64,000 nucleotides of DNA from Archangium lansingense (lineage in GTDB: Bacteria > Myxococcota > Myxococcia > Myxococcales > Myxococcaceae). Positions within the stretch are counted from its first letter, which is position 1, and the number at the start of each line of letters is the position of its first letter. The notes beneath the pieces are model-generated. The model did not search any database, was not told the origin of the DNA, and saw only the letters and a program-made list of their open reading frames with translations. Below are positions 55,972 through 64,000 of this stretch, in pieces. A program made the position numbers and the translations under genes. The stretch spans positions 8,060,001 to 8,124,000 of the forward strand of contig NZ_JAPNKA010000001.1 in assembly GCF_026626635.1 (NCBI RefSeq), read 5' to 3'.

Positions 55972-56147
55972 TGTCCACGGCACTGCACATGTCCACGCTG
56001 CTCGCCCAGGTGGGCGCGGGCCGCATCCAGGGTGGCTGGGAGTACATCTGGGCCGCCTACGGCATCGCCTGGGCCTCGCTGTCGCTGTACGCACTGTCCC
56101 TCTGGCTGCGCCGTCCCGGGCAGACCACCAACGATTCGAAGGAGTGA
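55971..56147 (+). CDS. ccmD: Small membrane protein CcmD
   Basis: This 58-residue protein has a central transmembrane helix with WEYIWAAYGIAWASLSLYAL, as in CcmD, which helps release holo-CcmE. The ATG shares a base with the ccmC stop, and ccmE follows after three bases. Position between ccmC and ccmE supports the call. Confidence 0.8.
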   Translation: MSTALHMSTLLAQVGAGRIQGGWEYIWAAYGIAWASLSLYALSLWLRRPGQTTNDSKE

Positions 56148-56150
56148 GCC

Positions 56151-56639
56151 ATGACGCAGCAGACGCGCAACCGTCTCATCGCCGTGGTGTCCCTGCTGGT
56201 GGCCGGCGCGGGCCTGTCCCTGGTGGCCTTTGGCAACATCGGGGAGAACCTCGTCTATTACTGGAGGCCGTCGGAGATGATGGCCCAGGGCGAGAAGGCC
56301 TACGGCCCCACCATCCGCCTGGGCGGGCAGGTGCAGCCGGGCAGCATCCAGTGGAACGAGCAGCACACCACCCTGCACTTCCGCGTCATGGACAGTGAGG
56401 AGCCCGGCGCGGCCAACGTGCTGGTGCGCACCACGGAGGTGCCGCCGCAGATGTTCCGCGAGCGCATCGGCGTGGTGGTGGAGGGCACCTATGACTCGTC
56501 CCACGTCTTCCAGGGCAGCCGGCTGATGGTGAACCACTCCAACGAGTACCGGGCACCCAAGACGGATGACGACGTGAAGAAGATGTTCGAGGAGATGCAG
56601 AAGCAGGAGGCCACCACGGCCGCGGCGAGGACTCCGTGA
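56151..56639 (+). CDS. ccmE: Haem chaperone CcmE
   Basis: This 162-residue protein has an N-terminal membrane anchor and a periplasmic OB-fold. HSNEY near residue 127 is the HxxxY site where haem is bound covalently. The C-terminal tail is short and charged. The stop overlaps the ccmF start (GTGA). Confidence 0.92.
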   Translation: MTQQTRNRLIAVVSLLVAGAGLSLVAFGNIGENLVYYWRPSEMMAQGEKAYGPTIRLGGQVQPGSIQWNEQHTTLHFRVMDSEEPGAANVLVRTTEVPPQMFRERIGVVVEGTYDSSHVFQGSRLMVNHSNEYRAPKTDDDVKKMFEEMQKQEATTAAARTP

Positions 56640-58663
56640 ACGGAACGCTCGGATACGGGCTGGTGCTCGCGGGGCTCGCCTTCGCGAGCTTCGGGGCCCT
56701 GGTAGGCCTGGTGGGCGGGATGCGCCGCGACGACGCGGCCTTCCCCTGGGTGATGCGCTGCGTGTGGGGCTTCTTCCTCTGCATGCTCGGCGCCAACCTG
56801 GTGATGGAGTGGGCGCTGCTCACCAACGACTTCAGCGTCGCGTACGTAGCGCAGGTGGGCAGCCGCGCCACGCCAACGGTCTTCAAGATCGTCTCGCTGT
56901 GGAGCGCGCTCGAGGGCTCCATCCTCTTCTGGGGCGTCATCATGGGCAGCTACGTGCTGGCCTTCGCCCTGGTGCACCGCAAGGAGCACGCGCGCTACAT
57001 GTCCCTGGCGCTGGGCACCATGCTGGCGGTGGGCGTCTTCTTCACCTTCCTGATCGCCGGGCCGGCCAACCCGTTCCACACGGTGTCTCCGGTGCCCATG
57101 GACGGACCGGGTCCCAACGCGCTGCTGCAGAACCACTACCTGATGATCATCCACCCGCCCATGCTGTACCTGGGCTACGTGGGCATGACGGTGCCCTTCG
57201 GCATCGCCGTGGCCGCGCTGATGCGTGGCGAGATGGGTGACGCGTGGATGGCGCCGCTGCGGCGCTGGACGCTGGTGGCCTGGCTGTTCCTGTCGGTGGG
57301 CATCATCCTCGGCTCGTGGTGGGCGTACGCGGTGCTCGGCTGGGGCGGTTACTGGGCGTGGGACCCCGTGGAGAACGCGTCCTTCCTGCCGTGGCTGACG
57401 GCCACCGCCTTCATGCACTCCACGCTGGTGCACGAGCGCAAGAAGATGCTGAAGCTGTGGACGCTGAGCCTGGTGCTGGGCAGCTTCGTGCTGACCATCC
57501 TGGGCACGTTCATGACCCGAAGCGGCATCTTCAACTCGGTGCACAGCTTCACGCAGTCGGACATTGGCCCCACGTTCCTGGCGTTCATCGCGGTGCTGCT
57601 GTTCGTGTGCATCACGCTGCTGTCCACGCGCGGGCACCTGCTGGTGGCCGAGAGCGACATCAAGTCGATGCTGTCGCGAGAGACGACCATCCTGGTGAAC
57701 AACCTGGTGTTCGTGGCCATCACCTTCACGGTGCTGCTGGGGACGCTCTACCCGCTCATCTCCGAGTCCCTGCGTGGCATCCGGGTGAGCGTGGGTGAGC
57801 CGTACTTCAACAAGATGGCGGTGCCCGGTGGGGTGATGGTGCTCTTCCTCATGGGCGTGGGCCCGATGCTGCCGTGGGGCAGCGCGGATCCGAAGCTGGT
57901 GCGCGAGCGCTTCTGGATACCGGCGGCGGTGGGCGTGGCGATCGTAGGCGCGTGCCTGGCGGGCGGACTGAGGGGCTTCTACCCGCTGCTGACGTTCGGG
58001 CTGGCGGGCTTCGTCACCGTCATCACCCTGCGCGAGCTGGCGCTGCCGGTGAAGGTGCGGATGAGCGAGAAGCAGGAGGGCTTCGTCACGGCGCTCGTGG
58101 GCAGCGCCTCCAAGGCGCGGCGGCGCTTCGGCGGCTACATCGTGCACCTGGGGATCGTGATCATCTTCGTGGCGGTGGCAGCCTCGTCGGCGTTCGTGAC
58201 GCACACCTCGGGCACGGTGCGCATCGGCGAGACGCTGAAGATCGGCGGCTACCAGGTGAAGTACCTGGGGCTCACCAGCGGCCAGGAGCCGCACCGCACC
58301 TTCGTGGCCACCAAGGTCCAGGTGACGGCGCCCAACGGTGACGTCAGCGAGATGGCGCCGCGGATGAACTACTACGAGCGCATGACGGACCCGGTGGGAA
58401 CGCCGGCGGTGCGCGAGACGGCGAAGGAAGACCTGTACCTGTCGCTGATGGCCTTCTCCGAGGACCGCGGCACCGCGAGCTTCAACGCGTGGATCTTCCC
58501 GCTGGTGGGGTGGATCTGGTGGAGCATTCCGCTGTTGGTGTTGGGCACGCTGATCGCCGTGTGGCCGGCGCGGCGGGCGCGGGCGGTGGCGGATGAGAAG
58601 AAACCGGCGGCGGGAGCGCCTCCTGAGCCGGGCGTGGAGATGAACCCAGGAGGTGCGGCATGA
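56636..58663 (+). CDS. ccmF: Cytochrome c haem lyase subunit CcmF
   Basis: This 675-residue protein has about fourteen to fifteen hydrophobic segments and the haem-binding WWD-type motif GWGGYWAWDPVENASFLPWL near residue 238. Conserved His residues flank it. It joins haem from CcmE to apocytochrome CxxCH sites. The GTG at 56636 overlaps the ccmE stop; the end overlaps ccmG by four bases. Confidence 0.94.
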   Translation: MNGTLGYGLVLAGLAFASFGALVGLVGGMRRDDAAFPWVMRCVWGFFLCMLGANLVMEWALLTNDFSVAYVAQVGSRATPTVFKIVSLWSALEGSILFWGVIMGSYVLAFALVHRKEHARYMSLALGTMLAVGVFFTFLIAGPANPFHTVSPVPMDGPGPNALLQNHYLMIIHPPMLYLGYVGMTVPFGIAVAALMRGEMGDAWMAPLRRWTLVAWLFLSVGIILGSWWAYAVLGWGGYWAWDPVENASFLPWLTATAFMHSTLVHERKKMLKLWTLSLVLGSFVLTILGTFMTRSGIFNSVHSFTQSDIGPTFLAFIAVLLFVCITLLSTRGHLLVAESDIKSMLSRETTILVNNLVFVAITFTVLLGTLYPLISESLRGIRVSVGEPYFNKMAVPGGVMVLFLMGVGPMLPWGSADPKLVRERFWIPAAVGVAIVGACLAGGLRGFYPLLTFGLAGFVTVITLRELALPVKVRMSEKQEGFVTALVGSASKARRRFGGYIVHLGIVIIFVAVAASSAFVTHTSGTVRIGETLKIGGYQVKYLGLTSGQEPHRTFVATKVQVTAPNGDVSEMAPRMNYYERMTDPVGTPAVRETAKEDLYLSLMAFSEDRGTASFNAWIFPLVGWIWWSIPLLVLGTLIAVWPARRARAVADEKKPAAGAPPEPGVEMNPGGAA

Positions 58664-59199
58664 ACTGGCGCATCACGGCGAGCTTCGTGGTGCTGTGCCT
58701 GGGGCTGCTGGCGGTGCTGGCCAAGGGCTTCGGCAGCAACCCGCGCGAGGTGCCCTTCATGCTGAAGGGCCAGGCAGCCCCGCCGTTCACGCTGAGGGCG
58801 CTGGACAGCGGGATGCGGGTGAGCTCGGAGCAGCTCAAGGGCCGGCCCATGGTCATCAACTTCTGGGCGTCGTGGTGCGGGCCCTGCAAGATGGAGCACC
58901 CGGTGCTGGAGTGGGGCGCTCGGGAGTTCGGCCAGCAGGCGCAGTTCATGGGAGTCGTCTTCGAGGACACCGAGGAGAACGCGAAGCAGTTCCTGTCTCA
59001 GATGGGGGCGAGCTTCCCGCAGCTCATCGATGTGAACTCGGGCGTGGCGGTGAGCTACGGGGTGGCAGGCGTGCCGGAGACGTACTTCGTCGACGCACAG
59101 GGCATCATCCTGGGCAAGCATGTGGGCCCCATCGATCCGCAGTCCCTCGCGGAGTGGATGCAGAAGCTGTCGGCGGGCACCGCCACCGCGAAGCAGTAG
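58660..59199 (+). CDS. ccmG: Thioredoxin-like CcmG/ResA
   Basis: This 179-residue periplasmic thiol-disulfide reductase has an N-terminal anchor, active site WASWCGPCK and VAGVPETYFVD with the cis-Pro. It reduces the CxxCH cysteines before haem ligation. Last gene of the ccm run; no CcmH gene follows in the window. Confidence 0.92.
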   Translation: MNWRITASFVVLCLGLLAVLAKGFGSNPREVPFMLKGQAAPPFTLRALDSGMRVSSEQLKGRPMVINFWASWCGPCKMEHPVLEWGAREFGQQAQFMGVVFEDTEENAKQFLSQMGASFPQLIDVNSGVAVSYGVAGVPETYFVDAQGIILGKHVGPIDPQSLAEWMQKLSAGTATAKQ

Positions 59200-59649
59200 G
59201 CCGCGGGCCGTCACTCCCGCGCAGCGCGCATGGGGTGCTTCTGACGCCGGCCAGGTCATCTTGCCCTGGCTGATCCAGCGTACCCCGCGAGCTACAATCT
59301 CAGTGGTAGAGGGCGAGAGCCCCCGCGCCACCTGTGACGCAATGATGCAAGGGTCATTGAATGGAATTGCGATGACCCCACAGTCATGCCGGCACGGTGC
59401 GCATGGATTTCGAGGCGGCTGCAGCTCTGCGCCCGCCCTCGAAAGCCGCGGTCACGAATGACTCCGCGGTCATGAATGACTCCAAGCCATTAACCGGAGT
59501 GCACTGGCTTTACGTGAGCTGAGGAGTCCTTCCCCAGAAATTTCGTGGCCGCTTGTGCACCCGAGCCGTGTTTGGAGCCGGGCACGAGCCTTGCCCTATG
59601 GAGCGCCCGCCAGGTTCGCGGCGATGCCGCGGAACTCCGGGGGACTGCC
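59200..59649. other. Intergenic region after the ccm operon
   Basis: This is 450 bases without a convincing gene. A 17-base direct repeat (GGTCACGAATGACTCC / GGTCATGAATGACTCC) lies at about 59451-59484. An imperfect inverted pair TTCGAGGCGG / CCGCCCTCGAA near 59408-59442 could form a stem. The region should contain the promoter for the lipoprotein gene at 59650. Purpose of the repeats unknown. Confidence 0.4.
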
Positions 59650-60654
59650 ATGAAGAGACTGTTGTTCGCACTGGGTATTCTGGTGATGGGCTGCGGTGGT
59701 GGCGAGGAGCTCCCGGACCCGATGTCGTCCGCCGAGCAGGAGGTACGCAACGAGGCCCCGGAGAGAGTGGAGGAAATCGCTCGCAACGCACGGGCAGCGG
59801 CCTTCTGTGATTACCAGCTCTACCCCACCCTGCCGGTGGACCAGGCCCCGGCCGTCATCGAGCGGGACCGGATGTACATGGCGGCCCAGCCAGGCGTCCT
59901 CTTCAAGTACCTGCCGCTGAGCCTCCCGACCCCCAGCGATCCGTACCTCTACAGTGGCGGGCGCTACCTGGTGGACACCGAGAAGCACGCCCGGGAGTAC
60001 GCCCGCTGGGTCATCAACGAGTACGAGCTGGATGGCGTCCGGTTCTCGGAGCGGCCCTACTTCGTCCAGACCGAGTGCACGGCCTACAGCATCATCGGCA
60101 TCAAGGACTTCAAGGATCTCCGCAACAAGCACCACGTCATGCGCACCGAGCGGTTCGCGCTGCCGAAGGGCAATCACCGCGGCTATCTCGAGTCGCGCTG
60201 GAAGGAGCTGGTGGCGAAGGCTCGGGCGCGCGGGCTGTCCAGCGTGTGGCTCGTCTACAACCCCGACGCCCGGTTGGCGGCCATCGTGTACACGCTCGAG
60301 AGCGTGGGAGAGGTGGAGCCCGGGGCCCCGGACTTCGCAACCGTCTCGGCCCTGGAGTCAGCGCCCTCTCTTGGCGCGAGCCTCGCCCGGCGGGGCTGGG
60401 TGAAGACGCAGGATGTGACCCAGTTCGTCTGGGGGCTCTGGTTCCGGTTCTCCCCGGGAGACAGGGGCCAGCCCACCCTCTGGCCGAACGCGCCCGGGCT
60501 GCCCAAGCCGTTCTCCGGGGATGGGCTCTGCCTGGTGAGCGCGGGCGAGAATCACAAGAACAGCCCCTCGGATTGCCTCCGGACCTGCGGGAACACCATC
60601 GCGGATCCAGGTGAGACGTCTGTGAACTGCCCGGGTGACGTGCGCGACATCTGA
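59650..60654 (+). CDS. Lipoprotein with Cys-rich C-terminus
   Basis: This 334-residue lipoprotein has a short signal ending in lipobox VMGC. The mature middle is an unfamiliar globular domain (SGGRYLVDTEKHAREYARWV, ESRWKELVAKARARGLSSVW). The end DCLRTCGNTIADPGETSVNC fits the CGNG.CDAGETC..CPxDC-like repeats common in myxobacterial surface proteins. The ATG at 59650 gives a proper signal; an upstream frame is longer but lacks one. Function unknown. Confidence 0.65.
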   Translation: MKRLLFALGILVMGCGGGEELPDPMSSAEQEVRNEAPERVEEIARNARAAAFCDYQLYPTLPVDQAPAVIERDRMYMAAQPGVLFKYLPLSLPTPSDPYLYSGGRYLVDTEKHAREYARWVINEYELDGVRFSERPYFVQTECTAYSIIGIKDFKDLRNKHHVMRTERFALPKGNHRGYLESRWKELVAKARARGLSSVWLVYNPDARLAAIVYTLESVGEVEPGAPDFATVSALESAPSLGASLARRGWVKTQDVTQFVWGLWFRFSPGDRGQPTLWPNAPGLPKPFSGDGLCLVSAGENHKNSPSDCLRTCGNTIADPGETSVNCPGDVRDI

Positions 60655-60743
60655 GCGTCCCCGGCTTCCATCTCATGCCGCAGTAGGAATCGCTCCCTTG
60701 CGTTCTGCTGGGGATTTCAATTCGAAACATCAAGGAGACTCAC

Positions 60744-61415
60744 ATGCTGAGCCAGCGCAATCCTGAACACGGACGTTCCACAGCGGACCTCAAGCGAGAC
60801 CTCCAGAAGCCGACCGTGCGGAACCAGGTCTCTCCCGGACAATTCCAGGTCCTGGGCGCGAATCTGCAGATCGTCATCGATGGGTTCGGCTCGTTCACCC
60901 TCATCGCCAATCGAATCCTCCTCGAGGAGGGCCTGGGCGCCGACGATGGCACCGGGGCGGTGAAGTTCGAGCCGAGCGCCTGGTACCCGCTCGAGCTGTG
61001 GCTGAAGACCCTGGAGCGGATTGGGAACGAGTTCGGCCACGTCCTCCTGTTTCAGTCGGGGATGACCACGCCGAAGAATGCGATCTTTCCGCCCACGGTG
61101 ACGGACATCCACAGCGCCCTGAAGTGCATCGACATCGCGTACCACATGAACCACGCCATGCGCGGTGAGACCATGTTCAGCCCCAACACGGGAGAGATGC
61201 GCGACGGAATCGGCCACTACAGCTACGCGCACACTCCGGGGAAGAACCTGGTCACCATGGAGAGCTCCACGCCGTATCCGTGCGATTTCGACCGGGGCAT
61301 CATCATCGCGATGGCGCAGCGCTTCCAGCCCACCGCCACCATCCTCCATGACGCCACCAAGCCCTGCCGCAAGCGCGGAGGGGGCAGCTGCGCCTACCAC
61401 GTCGCCTGGAAGTAG
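60744..61415 (+). CDS. Unknown cytosolic protein with V4R/sensor-like C-terminus
   Basis: This 223-residue protein has no signal or membrane segment. A GNEFGHVLLFQSGMTTP stretch sits mid-protein. The C-terminal end CDFDRGIIIAMAQRF, then ATKPCRKRGGGSCAYHVAW, with Cys and His near the end, resembles the last part of small-molecule-binding V4R or haem-NO-type sensor domains. This is only a pattern impression. GGAG lies before the ATG. Alone between a lipoprotein gene and a membrane protein gene. Confidence 0.55.
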   Translation: MLSQRNPEHGRSTADLKRDLQKPTVRNQVSPGQFQVLGANLQIVIDGFGSFTLIANRILLEEGLGADDGTGAVKFEPSAWYPLELWLKTLERIGNEFGHVLLFQSGMTTPKNAIFPPTVTDIHSALKCIDIAYHMNHAMRGETMFSPNTGEMRDGIGHYSYAHTPGKNLVTMESSTPYPCDFDRGIIIAMAQRFQPTATILHDATKPCRKRGGGSCAYHVAWK

Positions 61416-61485
61416 GACGGCGGGAAATCCAGTATACTCCGCGCGGCACGACCCCAGGGCCCTGAGTGCCGGAGGCCGGATCGCG

Positions 61486-62586
61486 ATGCAGTGCAAGGAG
61501 TGCGGAGAGGGCGCGAGGGACGAGACCCTGCGCTATTGCGAGAACTGCGGGGCGAAGATGCCCCCGCCTCCCCCGCCCGGAACGATCCGCCGGACGTCCA
61601 CCGGCGTTGGCGCACTGACGACGGGGCGCACGCGGAGCACCGCGGCAGCGCGCGCTGTAGCGGTCCCGTTGCAGGACGAGGCCGAGGACACGGATCCCGG
61701 CCTGCGCAATCCAGCCCAACCCAAGGCGCCGCCGTACGACGGGCCGGTGTGGTTGGCGCATGTGCCAGCACACTCGCCAAGCATGGTGGGGTTGGGGCTG
61801 CTGGGCGTGGGACTGGTGCTCGCCATCCTGCCCTTCTTCGCGGGGGTGGGGCCCTACTGGTCGCTGGTGGTAATCATCGGCGGGTGGCTGGTGGCGGCCC
61901 GCGAGCTGCGCGACGCCGGCGAGAAGCACGCGCTGGTGGACTGGGTTCCAGACACGTTGATGCGCCCGGTGGTGCCGGCGGTGTTCTCGGTGGTGGTGGC
62001 GGCTCTGGCGATCCGGATGCTGAGCATTGGCCTCACTCCGGTGCTGTGGCTGGGAGGTGCGGCGCTGCTGGGATACGACCAGTACCGCAAGGTGTTCGTG
62101 GGGCAGAACGGGTGGAGCCGTCTCTTCGAGCCGCGCACGCTGCTGCGTGGGACGGCCCCGGTGGCGCTCGGAGGAGTGGCGCTGTGCCTGCTCTCGCTGT
62201 TCCTCACCTGGGTGCCCACCCAGGGCACGGGGAGAAGCGCGGGTCCGGTACCGCAGGCGCCGCCGGAGCTGCTCGTGGTTGACGCGCCACAGCCGTCGGA
62301 GGACTTCGTCTACGGGCTGCTCCAGGAGAGCTACGACAAGGGGTGGGATCAGCCACTCTCCGTGTGTATGGAGCTGCTGCTCCTGGCGGTGCTGGGGTTG
62401 ATGACGCTGCGCCCGGAGGTGCCGACTCCGAACTGGCTACGCTTTTCGCCCATCGGGGTGGTGGTGCTGGGCCTCGTCTGGATGCTGGTGAATGGCGGGC
62501 TGCTGCTGGGGCCCGTGCTGTTCCTTGTCGGTCTGGCGGCGACCGGCTTCGCCGCGGTGTACGGGGCCTTCACGCGAGAGGCCTGA
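61486..62586 (+). CDS. Zinc-ribbon multi-pass membrane protein
   Basis: This 366-residue protein has an N-terminal CKEC...CENC zinc ribbon (residues 3-21), then a Pro/Ala/Thr-rich linker of about 70 residues and about eight hydrophobic segments (from SPSMVGLGLLGVGLVLAILPFF to LGPVLFLVGLAATGF). The ribbon-linker-membrane design is frequent in myxobacteria. The ATG at 61486 starts MQCKECGEG, which sets the ribbon at the N-terminus. Role unknown. Confidence 0.65.
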   Translation: MQCKECGEGARDETLRYCENCGAKMPPPPPPGTIRRTSTGVGALTTGRTRSTAAARAVAVPLQDEAEDTDPGLRNPAQPKAPPYDGPVWLAHVPAHSPSMVGLGLLGVGLVLAILPFFAGVGPYWSLVVIIGGWLVAARELRDAGEKHALVDWVPDTLMRPVVPAVFSVVVAALAIRMLSIGLTPVLWLGGAALLGYDQYRKVFVGQNGWSRLFEPRTLLRGTAPVALGGVALCLLSLFLTWVPTQGTGRSAGPVPQAPPELLVVDAPQPSEDFVYGLLQESYDKGWDQPLSVCMELLLLAVLGLMTLRPEVPTPNWLRFSPIGVVVLGLVWMLVNGGLLLGPVLFLVGLAATGFAAVYGAFTREA

Positions 62587-62608
62587 GCCCCGTGGTATAG
62601 GCAGCCGC

Positions 62609-63448
62609 ATGCGCATTCGGAGACTCACCCTGGATGACATGCCCGCCTGCCTCGAGCTGGCCGTGAAGCGCGACTGGCCGGCGGAAGCGCTGAAGTGGCG
62701 GATGATCCTGGAGCTGGGGGCCGGCTTCGGCGTGGACTCACCGGAGGGTGGGCTCGCGGGCACGGTCCTCATTACGCCTTATGGGCGCGAGGCAGCGTCG
62801 ATCGGGATGATGGCGGTGTCGCCCTCCCATGGGCGGCAGGGGCTCGGACGGCGCCTCATGGAGCATGCGCTGGAGCACATCGGTCCCATCCCCACACTCC
62901 TGTTCGCGACGGATCAGGGCCGTCCCCTCTACGAGAAGCTGGGCTTCGTCCAGGTTGACGAGATTGTGAAGCATGTGGGGCGGCTCACCCGGGAGCCGCA
63001 GGAGCTGTCCGTCCCGGACACGCGAGTGCGCGCGATGACCGCGGAGGATCTGGACGCGGTCGCCACGCTGGACGCTGGCGCCTTCGGTGCGCCCCGGCAT
63101 TCCCTGCTCCACGCCTTGTACCGGGTGGCGCTCCGCGCGCTGGTCGCCGAACGGGGCGGGCGCGTGGTGGGCTACGGTCTGGCGTGGCCCAACCTCGATT
63201 CGACGATGGTGGGTCCCCTCATCGCCCAGGAGGAGCCGATCGCCTGGGTCCTCGCGGCCGAGCTCCTGCGGGGCCTCGAGGGAGTCGTGCGGATCGACAT
63301 CCCTCCGCGCTTCGTCGAGCTGAGCGAGTGGGTGGCGGGGCGCGGGCTCGAGCGGCACGTCCCGTCCCCCATGATGATGCTTCATGGGACCCAGGCCCCG
63401 GGCAAGAGGGAGCACCTCTACGCCATCGCAGCCCAGGCCTTGGGCTGA
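62609..63448 (+). CDS. Tandem GNAT-family acetyltransferase
   Basis: This 279-residue protein has two GNAT-like halves. The first has the acetyl-CoA site MMAVSPSHGRQGLGRRLM and GRPLYEKLGFVQVDE. The second (from about residue 130: VRAMTAEDLDAVATLDAGAFG) keeps the fold but lacks a clear Q/RxxGxG/A loop, so only the first half is likely to be catalytic. Substrate unknown. It starts 22 bases after the membrane protein gene and is probably cotranscribed. Confidence 0.8.
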   Translation: MRIRRLTLDDMPACLELAVKRDWPAEALKWRMILELGAGFGVDSPEGGLAGTVLITPYGREAASIGMMAVSPSHGRQGLGRRLMEHALEHIGPIPTLLFATDQGRPLYEKLGFVQVDEIVKHVGRLTREPQELSVPDTRVRAMTAEDLDAVATLDAGAFGAPRHSLLHALYRVALRALVAERGGRVVGYGLAWPNLDSTMVGPLIAQEEPIAWVLAAELLRGLEGVVRIDIPPRFVELSEWVAGRGLERHVPSPMMMLHGTQAPGKREHLYAIAAQALG

Positions 63449-63657
63449 CCGGCTCGCCCGGCTTCGGGTTTCGCCGTGCGGCCCCCTCCGACCGTGACCG
63501 GGCGGGTTACAGGGAAACCCGCGTGGACACTCCAGCCAGGTGCCTCGCACCGCCAACCCCGCGAGAACAGGCCAGTGCACACCCCGGCACGCGTTGTGCT
63601 GTGGAGGCCCTTGCAACGGATGCCGGTCATCCCCCTCACTCCGGGAGAAACCAACCG

Positions 63658-64000
63658 ATGAAGACGATCCTGATGGGAGCCCTGGCTGCCCTCACCCTGG
63701 CCGCCGCCACTCCAGCAGCCGCGTGTGACGAGCACGCCAAGAAGGACACGCACGCCGGCGCGGCCAGGGCGGCCCCCGCGGAGAAGCCCGCTGCCGCCCC
63801 CGTCGGCAAGAACGGAGTCAGCACCGTGGAGCTCACGGTGACGTCCAAGGGCTTCGAGCCCGCGAACGTGAAGGTGAAAGCGGGGCACCCGGTCCGCCTC
63901 GTGGTCACTCGCAAGACGGACAAGACGTGCGCCAAGGAGCTCATCCTCGACGACCTGGGCATCAACCAGCCGCTCCCCCTGGACACGCCGGTGACGGTGG
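63658..64000 (+). CDS. Cupredoxin-like exported protein (3' end beyond window)
   Basis: At least 114 residues of a protein are visible: a signal (ILMGALAALTLAAATPAAA), an Ala/Pro-rich linker with a His/Lys cluster (DEHAKKDTHAG), then a beta-rich domain with GFEPANVKVKAGHPVRLVVT, typical of cupredoxin_1 domains in copper or iron-uptake proteins. Cys in DKTCAKEL may be a metal ligand. The frame is open to base 64000. Confidence 0.7.
   Translation, partial: MKTILMGALAALTLAAATPAAACDEHAKKDTHAGAARAAPAEKPAAAPVGKNGVSTVELTVTSKGFEPANVKVKAGHPVRLVVTRKTDKTCAKELILDDLGINQPLPLDTPVTV

Noticed and set aside
56489..58294. Minus-strand open frame of 601 codons
   Set aside because: Antisense to ccmF, with extreme His/Arg/Gln content and no domain.

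Overview
The window looks like myxobacterial chromosome (Myxococcus/Archangium/Cystobacter type). Coding GC is high with strong third-position G/C bias. There are many small Cys-rich lipoproteins with lipoboxes, CxxCH/CxxxCH lipoproteins, long operons with ATGA-type overlaps and large polysaccharide genes. This host call is an inference from style and gene content; no rRNA or marker gene is present.

Layout. (1) 1-13668, minus strand: six tightly coupled genes in the order dpdE-F-G-H-I-J. This matches the restriction arm of the 7-deazapurine-in-DNA (Dpd) system. dpdJ runs off the left edge, and no dpdA, B, C, D or K lies inside the window. (2) 13.9-22.7 kb: a broken CxxCH lipoprotein gene beside the dpd operon, an MgtC-like protein, lipoproteins, an M19 dipeptidase, two tandem CxxxCH lipoproteins, an MHS-type transporter, and thiS-thiG-thiE. 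(3) 23.1-29.7 kb, plus strand: the most unusual locus. It has a leaderless subtilase with a P domain, a leaderless C11 (clostripain-like) peptidase, a small protein repeating the peptidase C-terminal domain, three related small proteins and a decayed fourth copy. Two of the small proteins and the relic carry an acidic stretch, then a Thr-Arg pair, then a hydrophobic cationic tail. They look like propeptides that an Arg-specific protease could open. (4) 29.8-32.8 kb: three overlapping membrane-protein genes (multi-pass protein, DUF4129-like, DUF4350-like). (5) 32.9-38.5 kb: TolC, RND pump and membrane-fusion lipoprotein genes behind a palindromic operator. (6) 38.7-46.0 kb: a 1360-residue TPM/coiled-coil protein, an alpha/beta hydrolase and an FUSC transporter. 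(7) 46.1-53.3 kb, minus strand: a polysaccharide cluster (deacetylase, flippase, acyltransferase, two glycosyltransferases, polymerase). (8) 53.8-59.2 kb, plus strand: ccmA-B-C-D-E-F-G, complete except for CcmH, including a 58-residue ccmD. (9) 59.6-64.0 kb: a lipoprotein, an unknown protein, a zinc-ribbon membrane protein, a double GNAT protein and the start of a cupredoxin-like gene.

How parts may work together. The dpd genes should form one transcript whose products act on DNA lacking a 7-deazaguanine mark made by enzymes encoded elsewhere. The 23-29 kb genes could form an intracellular proteolytic cascade acting on membrane-active peptides; this is a hypothesis from sequence pattern only. 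The ccm genes supply the haem ligation machinery needed by CxxCH-type proteins such as those at 14 and 18 kb.
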